A DNA stretch of 32,519 nt. It comes from Caulobacteraceae bacterium. GTDB taxonomy: Bacteria; Pseudomonadota; Alphaproteobacteria; Caulobacterales; Caulobacteraceae. The notes beneath the pieces are model-generated. The model was not told the DNA's origin. It did no database searches and worked only from the letters and a program-made list of their open reading frames with translations. Below are positions 7,023 through 14,158 of this stretch, in pieces (positions within the stretch are counted from its first letter, which is position 1; every line of letters starts with the position of its first letter). The translations under genes were made by a program, and so were the position numbers. The DNA lies in assembly GCA_003136615.1 (NCBI GenBank), contig PLFA01000153.1:10998-43516 (forward strand). The letters run 5' to 3'.

Positions 7023-8599
7023 CCCCCGCCAGCGTTTCGCCCGCCGAGGTCCGCTTCGCCTGGATCAGCCGGGCGGAAATCGCCGTGATCGACCTGCGCG
7101 AGGAAGACCCCTTCGCGGGGGCCCACCCCCTCTTCGCCGCCTGCCTGCCCCTGAGCCGACTGGAGCTGGAAATCGGCGACGCGGTTCCAAGGCTCACGAC
7201 GCCCATCGTTCTCTATGACGACGGCGAAGGGATGGTCGAACTGGCGGCCGATCGCTTGGCGGAGCTGGGATACACGGAGGTGAAGGCTCTGGAGGGCGGC
7301 CTCTCCGGCTGGCGCGCCGCGGGGCTGGAGATCTTTCAGGACGTGAATTCCGCCAGCAAGGCCTTTGGCGAGCTGGTGGAGCATCGCCGCCATACGCCCT
7401 TCATTACGGCCGAACGCCTCCAGGAGGACCTGGACAGGTCGGCCAAGCTGGTGGTGCTGGACGCCAGGCGCTTTGACGAATTCAACACCATGAGCATCCC
7501 CACGGGGGTGAGTACGCCGGGGGCGGAACTGGTCCTGCGGGCCAGAGCCCTCGCGCCCGATCCTCAGACCACCATCGTCGTCAATTGCGCGGGGCGCACC
7601 CGCAGCATCATCGGCGCCCAGTCGCTAATCAACGCCGGCGTGAAAAACCCGGTCAGGGCCCTGCGCAACGGGGCCATAGGCTGGACCCTGGCGGGCCAGA
7701 TCCTGGAGCATGGCCAGACCCGGCGCGCGCCGGACGTGGGGGGGAAAGAGGCCGAGGCCGCGCGCAAGGCCGCCGCCCATGTGGCCTATCGCGCCGGCGT
7801 GCGCGAGGTGGATGTGGAAGGCCTGGCGCGGCTGGCGGCCGACCCTCAGCGGACTCTTTATCGCTTCGATGTGAGACAGCCCGAGGATTACCTGCGCGGC
7901 CATATTCCAGGCTTCCGGAACGCCGAGGGCGGCCAGCTCGTGCAGGAGACGGACATGTTCGCCCCGGTGCGCGGCGCGCGCGTCGTGCTGGCCGATGATC
8001 ACGGGGTTCGCGCCCACATGTCCGCCTCCTGGCTCGCCCAGATGGGGTGGGAGGTCTACGTGTTGAACGGCGGGTTCGACCGCGAGCTGGAGACGGGCTC
8101 CTGGCGCGCCGCCCGGCCGAAACTCCCCCCGGCGGCCACCTTGTCTCCTGAGGCTCTGGCCCAAAAGATCGACGACCAGCGCGTGGTGGTTGTGGATGTG
8201 GGTCCCAGCAAGGCGCATCGAAAAGGCCATGTGCCCACCGCGCGTTTCGCCATCCGCGCGCGCCTGGCGAGCTATGCGGGGTCCCTTGTGGAGACCCGGC
8301 GACCCATCGTCTTCACCTCGCCCGATGGGGCCCTGGCCCATTTCGCGGCGGCCGATTTCTTCGCCATAACCCGCACCGCCGCCCGGGTGCTGGAGGGCGG
8401 CACGGACGCGTGGCGGAACGCCGGATTGCCTCTGGAGGCTGGGTTTGCCGACGCGCTCTCGCCGCCAGAGGACATCTACCGCCGGCCCTATGAGGGATCG
8501 GACCATCCCGTGGAGGCCATGCAGGCCTATCTGGATTGGGAATACGGCCTCGTCGATCAGCTCGCGCGCGACGGATCGCATGGGTTCTATGTGATCTAG
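7019..8599 (+). CDS. Four-domain rhodanese (sulfurtransferase), one catalytic Cys
   Basis: Four tandem rhodanese domains of roughly 120-130 residues make up this 526-residue protein. I chose the GTG at 7019, which overlaps the dioxygenase stop (GTGA), over an ATG at 6980 inside that gene. Only domain 2 has the active-site loop Cys: Cys190 in NCAGRTRS, which would carry a persulfide. The matching positions are Asp67 in domain 1, Asp326 in domain 3 and Ser434 in domain 4, so those domains look non-catalytic. Each domain keeps the DxR / GHIPG / GG..W landmarks to some degree. No signal peptide, so cytoplasmic. Coupled translation with the thiol dioxygenase suggests it makes or removes the dioxygenase's thiol or persulfide substrate. 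This is inference. Confidence 0.9.
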   Translation: MTPASVSPAEVRFAWISRAEIAVIDLREEDPFAGAHPLFAACLPLSRLELEIGDAVPRLTTPIVLYDDGEGMVELAADRLAELGYTEVKALEGGLSGWRAAGLEIFQDVNSASKAFGELVEHRRHTPFITAERLQEDLDRSAKLVVLDARRFDEFNTMSIPTGVSTPGAELVLRARALAPDPQTTIVVNCAGRTRSIIGAQSLINAGVKNPVRALRNGAIGWTLAGQILEHGQTRRAPDVGGKEAEAARKAAAHVAYRAGVREVDVEGLARLAADPQRTLYRFDVRQPEDYLRGHIPGFRNAEGGQLVQETDMFAPVRGARVVLADDHGVRAHMSASWLAQMGWEVYVLNGGFDRELETGSWRAARPKLPPAATLSPEALAQKIDDQRVVVVDVGPSKAHRKGHVPTARFAIRARLASYAGSLVETRRPIVFTSPDGALAHFAAADFFAITRTAARVLEGGTDAWRNAGLPLEAGFADALSPPEDIYRRPYEGSDHPVEAMQAYLDWEYGLVDQLARDGSHGFYVI

Positions 8600-8700
8600 A
8601 GCGTGTTCCGATAAGTCGGAACCGGTTATCGGACTAAACACGCGTAAAAACAAAGACCTAGAGCGCCGATGTGGTTCTATCAAATCGCAACAGGCTCTAG
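8596..8700. repeat. Composite palindromic intergenic repeat (REP/MITE-like)
   Basis: The element starts on the rhodanese stop codon. CTAGAGC occurs at 8596-8602 and 8658-8664, and its inverse GCTCTAG at 8694-8700, so the whole 105 bp is bounded by inverted ends. Inside, GCGTGTTCCGATAA (8601-8614) pairs with TTATCGG (8626-8632) and AACACGC (8637-8643) around a 4-base bulge, a long hairpin. CTAG is normally rare, so three in 105 bp is notable. Elements of this style occur between genes in alphaproteobacteria. Here it probably ends transcription of the first sulfur operon. Confidence 0.7.
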
Positions 8701-8811
8701 AGCTGACCCATTGAGGAAATCTGCAGTCTGGGATTACAAAAACTCGTTTAGTCTCAATGTCTAATTCACATAGCGTGCGGATCGTCCCTTTAAGGTGAAG
8801 GATACCCCGCG
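8701..8811 (+). promoter_or_regulatory. Likely promoter and leader of the second sulfur transcription unit
   Basis: This AT-richer 111-bp stretch between the palindromic repeat and the monooxygenase gene probably holds a separate promoter. I see no convincing -35/-10 pair. A strong purine-rich ribosome binding site, AAGGTGAAGGA at 8792-8802, sits 9 bases before the ATG at 8812 and fixes that start. Confidence 0.4.
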
Positions 8812-9906
8812 ATGTCCGTTGAATTCATTGGCTATATCGGCAGCCACGACGCGTCGGAGACCCGCCCGCCCCAGGGCGCGCCTCTGGATATCGCGCATGT
8901 GGAGGCCGTGGCCCGCGCCCATGAAGCGGGCGGGTTCGACCGCGCGCTCGTCGCCTTCCACTCCACGTCCCCCGAAAGCATCCTGATCGCCGGCCATGCG
9001 GCCAGCGTGACCCGGAAGCTCGGCTTCATGATCGCCCACCGCCCCGGCTTCACGGCCCCGACCCTGGCGGCGCGGCAACTCGCGACCCTGGATCATTTCA
9101 GCGGCGGCCGCATCGCGGTCCATATCATCACCGGCGGCTCGGACGCGGAACTGGCCAAGGATGGCGATCATCTGACCAAGGATGAGCGTTACGCCCGCAC
9201 CAGCGAATATCTGGACATCGTCCGCCAGGAATGGACAAGTGAGCAGCCCTTTGATTACGAAGGCAAATACTACAGCGTGAAGGGCGCTTTTGGGGCCATC
9301 AAGCCGGTGCAAAAGCCCCACATTCCGATCTATTTCGGCGGCTCATCCGACGCGGCCATCCCGGTGGCCGGCAAGCACGCGGATATCTATGCGCTGTGGG
9401 GCGAGACCCAGGCCCAGGTGCGAGAGCATGTGGCCAGGGTGCGCGCCGCCGCGGCCAAGCATGGCCGGCAAATTCGCTTCAGCCTCTCGCTGCGTCCCGT
9501 TCTCGCGGAGACCGAGGAGGCGGCCTGGAAACGCGCGGATGAGATCGTCGAAACAACCAAGGCGCTGCGCCAGAAGGCGGGTTTGAGCCTTGTGGATCAT
9601 GCGCCGCCCAATGCCGGCTCGCAGCGCCTTCTGGCCGCCGCGGCCCAAGGCACGCGCCTCGATAAGCGGCTGTGGACCGGCGTGGCGGCCGTGACCGGGG
9701 CCGCGGGCAATTCCACGGGCCTGGTGGGCACGCCTGACCAGGTCGCGGAGGCCATCCTCGACTACTACGACCTGGGCGTCACCACCTTCCTGATCCGGGG
9801 CTTTGACCCCTTGAACGACGCCATTGGCTATGGTCGTGACCTGATCCCGCGCGTCCGCGAACTGGTGGCCGCCCGCGACGCCACGGGTCTGGCCAAAGCG
9901 AGCTAA
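8812..9906 (+). CDS. SsuD-like FMN-dependent monooxygenase with altered active site
   Basis: This is a luciferase-like (LLM) flavin monooxygenase, 364 residues, alignable with alkanesulfonate monooxygenase SsuD over most of its length: RPGFTAPTLAARQLATLDHF near 78-96, the ITGGSD motif near 106-111, ERYARTSEY near 125-133, and YFGGSSD near 174-180. SsuD uses reduced FMN and O2 to release sulfite from sulfonates. Residues I recall as catalytic in E. coli SsuD are changed here: Cys54 to Ser53, Arg226 to Ser226, His228 to Arg228, Arg297 to Thr295 and Tyr331 to Phe331. It is therefore a paralogous subfamily, perhaps acting on another organosulfur compound. No flavin reductase (SsuE) is nearby. The family call is firm and the substrate is open. 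Confidence 0.88.
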   Translation: MSVEFIGYIGSHDASETRPPQGAPLDIAHVEAVARAHEAGGFDRALVAFHSTSPESILIAGHAASVTRKLGFMIAHRPGFTAPTLAARQLATLDHFSGGRIAVHIITGGSDAELAKDGDHLTKDERYARTSEYLDIVRQEWTSEQPFDYEGKYYSVKGAFGAIKPVQKPHIPIYFGGSSDAAIPVAGKHADIYALWGETQAQVREHVARVRAAAAKHGRQIRFSLSLRPVLAETEEAAWKRADEIVETTKALRQKAGLSLVDHAPPNAGSQRLLAAAAQGTRLDKRLWTGVAAVTGAAGNSTGLVGTPDQVAEAILDYYDLGVTTFLIRGFDPLNDAIGYGRDLIPRVRELVAARDATGLAKAS

Positions 9907-9941
9907 GCAGGCCTGGCTGGCCTTCGCCGGGCGCGGGATGC

Positions 9942-10955
9942 GTGACTGATATGACTTTATCCCCGCGCCTATCCCCGCGCGCCGCACGTGGCGTGAGCGC
10001 CGCCCTGACCCTCGTGTTTGTGGCGGCTCTGGCGGTCGTGGCGAGCTGCGGCCCCAAAGGCCCGGCGCGATCATTGCCGCCGCCCACCTTGAAGGTGGCG
10101 AGCCAGAAGGGCGGAACCAAGGCGCTTATCCTCGCCTCACACGCGCTGGATGGCGCGCCCTATCAGGTGGAGTGGAGCGAGTTTCCCTCGGCCCAGGCCC
10201 TTCTGGAGGCGCTGGGCGCCAATGCGGTCGATCTGGGCGGCGTGGGCGACGCGCCATTCCTCTTCGCCTACGCCAATGATCCCAAGCTGAAGGTCGTCCA
10301 GACCGGGCGAAGCCAGTCGGGCGGCAAGTCCGTGGGCGTCGTCGTGCCCAACAACTCCCCCATTCGAAGGGCGGCCGACCTGCGCGGGAAGCGCATCGCC
10401 ACCGGCAAGGGCTCCATCGGCCATTATCTGCTGCTGCGTGTGCTGGATCAGGCCCACATTCCGGTCTCGGCGGTGAAGGTTGTGTATCTGTCGCCCGGCG
10501 ACGCCAAGGCGGCCCTGGCCAATGGGGCGGTGGACGCCTGGTCCACATGGTCGCCCTATACGAATCTGGAAACCCGCGACGGGGCGGGCCGGGTCGTAGC
10601 GGATGGAACCGGGCTCTTGAACAGTTATCTTTTCATGGCGTCCACCGATCAGGCCATAGCCGCCAAGCGTCCGGAACTGGCCGACTTTCTCCAGCGCCTG
10701 AGCAAGGCCCAGCAGTGGGAGGCGGCCCATGTGTCGGAGTTCGCCAAGGTCTTGGCCGCGGAAACAGGATTGCCGCCCGACGTCGCCCTGGCTGTCGCGC
10801 GCCTTCATAACTATCAGGATACGCCCATCACGCCCGCCCTGGCGGCGGAGGAGCAGGCGACGCTTCAGCGCTATGTGGACGCCGGCGCCCTGGCCAAGGC
10901 GCCCGCCACCGCCGGGGCCTTTGATCCGGAGTTCAATCCCCCGTCGCACCCCTGA
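9942..10955 (+). CDS. SsuA-like substrate-binding lipoprotein
   Basis: Periplasmic binding component of the importer, anchored as a lipoprotein. With the GTG start at 9942 there is a hydrophobic segment (about 17-34) and a lipobox VVASC with Cys36; an ATG at 9951 would serve equally. The body follows the SsuA/NMT1 fold: KVASQKGG near the first strand, then GDAPFLFAYAND, LRGKRIATGKGS, VVYLSPGDAKAALANGAVDAWSTWSPY. GKGS..HYLLLR and DAW.TW.PY are typical of aliphatic sulfonate binding proteins. It follows the SsuD-like gene by 35 bp and lies apart from the permease and ATPase genes, which are in the preceding operon. Confidence 0.9.
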   Translation: MTDMTLSPRLSPRAARGVSAALTLVFVAALAVVASCGPKGPARSLPPPTLKVASQKGGTKALILASHALDGAPYQVEWSEFPSAQALLEALGANAVDLGGVGDAPFLFAYANDPKLKVVQTGRSQSGGKSVGVVVPNNSPIRRAADLRGKRIATGKGSIGHYLLLRVLDQAHIPVSAVKVVYLSPGDAKAALANGAVDAWSTWSPYTNLETRDGAGRVVADGTGLLNSYLFMASTDQAIAAKRPELADFLQRLSKAQQWEAAHVSEFAKVLAAETGLPPDVALAVARLHNYQDTPITPALAAEEQATLQRYVDAGALAKAPATAGAFDPEFNPPSHP

Positions 10956-11039
10956 GCCGGCCTTTAACGCTTGGCAGGCCATGCATTGGCGCGGCTGAAG
11001 CTTCTTATGAAACAAGCTCGTTTGATCGCGCGGCGGGAG

Positions 11040-11065
11040 GGGGCTGAACTGGACATTACAGCCCC
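11040..11065 (+). promoter_or_regulatory. Inverted repeat just upstream of the peroxiredoxin ribosome binding site
   Basis: GGGGCTG (11040-11046) and CAGCCCC (11059-11065) form a 7-bp stem with a 12-base loop. It ends 2 bases before the Shine-Dalgarno AGGAGG (11068-11073), which is 8 bases from the ATG. In RNA it could tune translation; as DNA it could be an operator. No test available. Confidence 0.35.
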
Positions 11066-11081
11066 GCAGGAGGATTAGCCC

Positions 11082-11756
11082 ATGGTCGCCGATACGCTTC
11101 GCCAACGCCTCGCGGACCTCCACGCGGAGCGCGTGCGCACCTGGGATCCCGCTGTGCTGCAGGTCAATATCGACCAGCGGCGCCAGCTCGTGGAAACCGC
11201 TCACCAGGACGGCTTCATCAGGGTTGGGGACCGGGTCGCGTCCTTCGTGGTTGAGGAGGTGGATGGCGATGATCTCAGCCTGGAGGGCTTGCTGCGCGAA
11301 GGTCCTGTGGTTCTGGTCTTCTTCCGTTTCGCCGGTTGTCCGGCCTGTAATATCGCGCTCCCCTATTACAACGAGGCTCTGGCGCCCGGCCTGAAGGCTC
11401 TGGGCGCAACTCTCGTGGCCCTCAGTCCTCAGGTCCCAGAGCGGCTGAAGGATATCAAGATCCGCCAGGGCCTGGACTTTGCCGTCGCCACGGACGCGAA
11501 CAACGCCCTGGCCAAGCGCTTTGGCATCGTCTTTGAGCCGGATGAGGCGTCCAAGGCCGCCGCCCGCGCCAAGGGCAATTTCATCGGCGATGTGACGGGA
11601 ACCGGAACCTGGGAACTGCCCATGCCGGCGGTCGTGGTGATCGACCAGGAGGGAATTGTGCGGTTCGCCGAGGTCAGTCCGGATTGGCTGGTGCGGGCGG
11701 AAGCTGGCCCGATCCTTGACGCGGTGCGCGCCGCCAGCCTCGCGGTCGCGGCCTAG
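11082..11756 (+). CDS. Peroxiredoxin-like AhpC/TSA-family protein
   Basis: This is a 224-residue thioredoxin-fold protein of the AhpC/TSA group, the 'peroxiredoxin-like' subfamily with a CxxC motif. The redox site is FRFAGCPACN with Cys86 and Cys89 at the start of the helix, replacing the TxxC of standard peroxiredoxins. A second landmark is the cis-Pro region in ELPMPAVVVID. The N-terminal 45 residues are helical and lie outside the core fold. It has the best ribosome binding site of the region (AGGAGG). It is placed between two SsuA-like genes, so it may protect the pathway from peroxide leaked by the flavin enzyme or reduce an organic sulfur or peroxide intermediate. That role is inference. 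Confidence 0.85.
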   Translation: MVADTLRQRLADLHAERVRTWDPAVLQVNIDQRRQLVETAHQDGFIRVGDRVASFVVEEVDGDDLSLEGLLREGPVVLVFFRFAGCPACNIALPYYNEALAPGLKALGATLVALSPQVPERLKDIKIRQGLDFAVATDANNALAKRFGIVFEPDEASKAAARAKGNFIGDVTGTGTWELPMPAVVVIDQEGIVRFAEVSPDWLVRAEAGPILDAVRAASLAVAA

Positions 11757-11778
11757 ACGCCACATCCACAAGGCGCTT

Positions 11779-12738
11779 TTGGCCCGCGAAGCCCTTTTGG
11801 ATCGTCGGGCCATCAGCCTTGGGGGTGTAGCCGTCGCCCTCTCCGCCTGCGCGCCAAAGCCACGGCGCTTGGCGCGGCTGCGGATCGGCTATCAGAAAAG
11901 CGGGGTCTTACTCTCGGCCAAGTCCCGGGGCATGATCGGAAAAGCCCTACCCGTCACAAGGCTCGAATGGGCGCTCTTCCCCTCCGGGCCCCCGATGCTG
12001 GAGGCCATGGCCGCGGACGCGGTGGATTTCGGGGCCACGGGCGACACGCCACCCATCTTCGCCCAGGCGGCCGGCGCGCCCCTGGTTTATGCGGCCTCCC
12101 AGCCCCTGACGGGCCAGGGCGAAGCGGTGATCACGCCAGCCGGCTCGTCGCTCGCCTCGCCTAAGGACCTTAAGGGGCGGCGCGTCGCCGTGACCCGGGG
12201 CTCATCATCACACTTGCTGCTGATCCGCGCCTTGAACAGCGCCGGCCTCAAGCTTTCGGATATCACCGTGGTCTTCCTCTCCCCGGGTGACGCCGCGGGG
12301 GCTTTCGCGTCCGGCGGGATCGACGCCTGGGCGATTTGGGATCCCTTTCTGGCCCTGGCGATGCGGGACCAAAAGGCGCGAATCCTGATCAGCGGCGCCG
12401 CTCTGCCGGCGAGCGACGCCTTCTATCTGGCCAGCGCGAGCCTGGCCCGCGATGCGCCCGATGTTCTGCGCGAGTTCCTGGAGGCCCTGCGGGCGGAGTG
12501 CGTGTGGGGCAACACCCACCCCGCCGAGATGGTCCAGATCATCGCGGGCGCGAGCCGCCTGCCGCCCGACGTGGTCCTGACCAGTCTGCGGCGCGGGCCC
12601 CTGGCCGTGGAGCCAATGACCGCGCCCGCGATCGCCCGTCAGCAGGCGGCGGCCGATGTCTTCGCGGGTCTCCACATTATTCCGAAGTCCGTCGAGGTTG
12701 CTAAAGCGGTGTGGCGGGAGTGGCGGCCAAAGACCTGA
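11779..12738 (+). CDS. Second SsuA-like substrate-binding protein
   Basis: This is a second binding protein of the sulfonate/nitrate/taurine type, clearly homologous to the one at 9942-10955 (GDTPPIFAQAAG, DLKGRRVAVTRGSS.HLLLIRAL, VVFLSPGDAAGAFASGGIDAWAIWDPF) but well diverged. No ATG starts it. TTG at 11779 gives a 24-residue signal ending in the lipobox ALSAC, and TTG at 11797 is the alternative. The signal carries DRRAISLGG, a twin-arginine-like motif, so Tat export of a lipoprotein is possible. It begins 22 bp after the peroxiredoxin-like gene, and ends 4 bp from the convergent efflux operon. Two binding proteins for one permease/ATPase pair suggest more than one imported compound. Confidence 0.85.
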   Translation: MAREALLDRRAISLGGVAVALSACAPKPRRLARLRIGYQKSGVLLSAKSRGMIGKALPVTRLEWALFPSGPPMLEAMAADAVDFGATGDTPPIFAQAAGAPLVYAASQPLTGQGEAVITPAGSSLASPKDLKGRRVAVTRGSSSHLLLIRALNSAGLKLSDITVVFLSPGDAAGAFASGGIDAWAIWDPFLALAMRDQKARILISGAALPASDAFYLASASLARDAPDVLREFLEALRAECVWGNTHPAEMVQIIAGASRLPPDVVLTSLRRGPLAVEPMTAPAIARQQAAADVFAGLHIIPKSVEVAKAVWREWRPKT

Positions 12739-12742
12739 GGAC

Positions 12743-14158
12743 CTACCTCCAGCCGCCCCCTAGCGCCTTGAACACCGAGACCTGGTCGTTCGCCAGGGCC
12801 GCGTCGGAGGCGGCGGCGGCGGCGTTCGTGGCGAGGAGCGTCTGTTCGGTGGTGAGGAGGTCGAGGGTCGGGAGGGCGCCGGCGCGATAGTCGCCCTGGG
12901 CGATATCAAAGGCGGCCTGGGCGCGGGCTTGCGCGTCAGCGAGGGCCTGGCGGCGGTCGAGCTCGGCGCCATAGATGGCCAGGGCCTGGGAGGTTTCCTT
13001 GAGGGCGCGGAGCACCGTCCCGTCGAAGTCCGCGAGGGCCGCGGCCTGACCGGCGCGGGCCTGGGCGATCCGGGCGCGGGGTCCGGTCTGGTTCGGGAAT
13101 GCCCAAGCGATCTGGGGACCGACGCCCCACGCAAGACCCGGCTCCTTAATGAGGTTGGAGGTGGTGGTGGCGACCCCGCCATAAAAGCTGGTCAAGGTGA
13201 TGCGTGGATAGAGATCGGCCGTGGCGACCCCGATGCGGGCCGTGGCGGCGGCGAGACGCCTATCAGCTTCGCGGATATCGGGGCGACGCTTGAGCAAACC
13301 CGCGCCATCGCCCACGGGGATGAGCGCCGCTGGGCGGGGCGCGGCCTCGCAGGCGAGGGCTTCCACAGGGGCGTTCGCGGGCGCGCGGCCGAGCAGGTCG
13401 CCAAGCTGATAGAGAGCGGCGCGGCGCTGGCCCTCCAGGGGCGGGATGGCGGCTCTGGCCTGGGCGACGAGGCCCTGGGCGCGCACCACGTCGAACCGGC
13501 TGCCCGCCCCCGCCTCGTAACGGCGCGCGGTGATGTCGGCGGCGTGGCTGACCACATCCAGGGAATGGCGGGCCACGGATAGCTGTTCGCCGCTCGCGCA
13601 GATCTGGAGATAGGCCCGGGTCGTCTCCGCCGCGACGGTGACGCGCACCGCGTCGCGGGCGGCCACGGCGGCCTCGGCGTCCGCGCGACTGGCGGCGATG
13701 GCCCGACGCACCCGGCCAAAGAGGTCCAACTCATAGGAGACATCGAAGACGTCGTCATAGATCCAGGTGGTCTCTGGCTTCGCGCCAAGGATCTCAAGGA
13801 TCTCGTCGGTGTTGGGATCGCGGCCATCGACGGCGCCGGCTTTTGGCGTTGTTGTCGGAAGGGCGCCCGCGCGGGAGACCTCCAGCAGAGCCCGAGCCGA
13901 GGCCAGGTGGGCCTGGGCGCCCTGCAGATCATCATTGGCGGTGAAGGCCTGCGCGATATAGCCGTCCAGGCGCGGGTCGTTGAAGAGCCTCCACCAGGCG
14001 TCGGGCGGCGCGGCGGCGCTCTCCGCCGCGGGGTTCAGCGAGGCCAGGGGCGCCGCCGCCCCGCTCGGGGGTGGCGGGGTGTGATAGGCGGGGCCGACCG
14101 TGCAGGCGGTCAGGAGGGCGCCGGCGGCGAGCGCCAAGAGGCGGCAGGTCCTGCTCAC
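12743..14158 (-). CDS. NodT-family outer-membrane efflux lipoprotein (OprM type)
   Basis: TolC-like outer-membrane channel of a tripartite efflux pump. The 471 residues start with a GTG and a lipoprotein signal ending LLTAC (Cys19), followed by TVGPAYHTPPPP, the hallmark N-terminus of NodT/OprM lipoproteins. Two outer-membrane-efflux repeats follow (about 55-250 and 270-465), with RRPDIREADRRLAAATARIGVATADLYP in the second half. It overlaps the stop of the MFS gene by GTGA, so it is the last gene of the hlyD-MFS-nodT operon. The transported compound is unknown. Confidence 0.93.
   Translation of the reverse strand: MSRTCRLLALAAGALLTACTVGPAYHTPPPPSGAAAPLASLNPAAESAAAPPDAWWRLFNDPRLDGYIAQAFTANDDLQGAQAHLASARALLEVSRAGALPTTTPKAGAVDGRDPNTDEILEILGAKPETTWIYDDVFDVSYELDLFGRVRRAIAASRADAEAAVAARDAVRVTVAAETTRAYLQICASGEQLSVARHSLDVVSHAADITARRYEAGAGSRFDVVRAQGLVAQARAAIPPLEGQRRAALYQLGDLLGRAPANAPVEALACEAAPRPAALIPVGDGAGLLKRRPDIREADRRLAAATARIGVATADLYPRITLTSFYGGVATTTSNLIKEPGLAWGVGPQIAWAFPNQTGPRARIAQARAGQAAALADFDGTVLRALKETSQALAIYGAELDRRQALADAQARAQAAFDIAQGDYRAGALPTLDLLTTEQTLLATNAAAAASDAALANDQVSVFKALGGGWR

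Noticed and set aside
10137..11813. Antisense open frame of 558 codons across the SsuA-like and peroxiredoxin genes.
   Set aside because: It spans two well-recognised plus-strand genes and encodes no recognisable domain; typical shadow frame in high-GC sequence.
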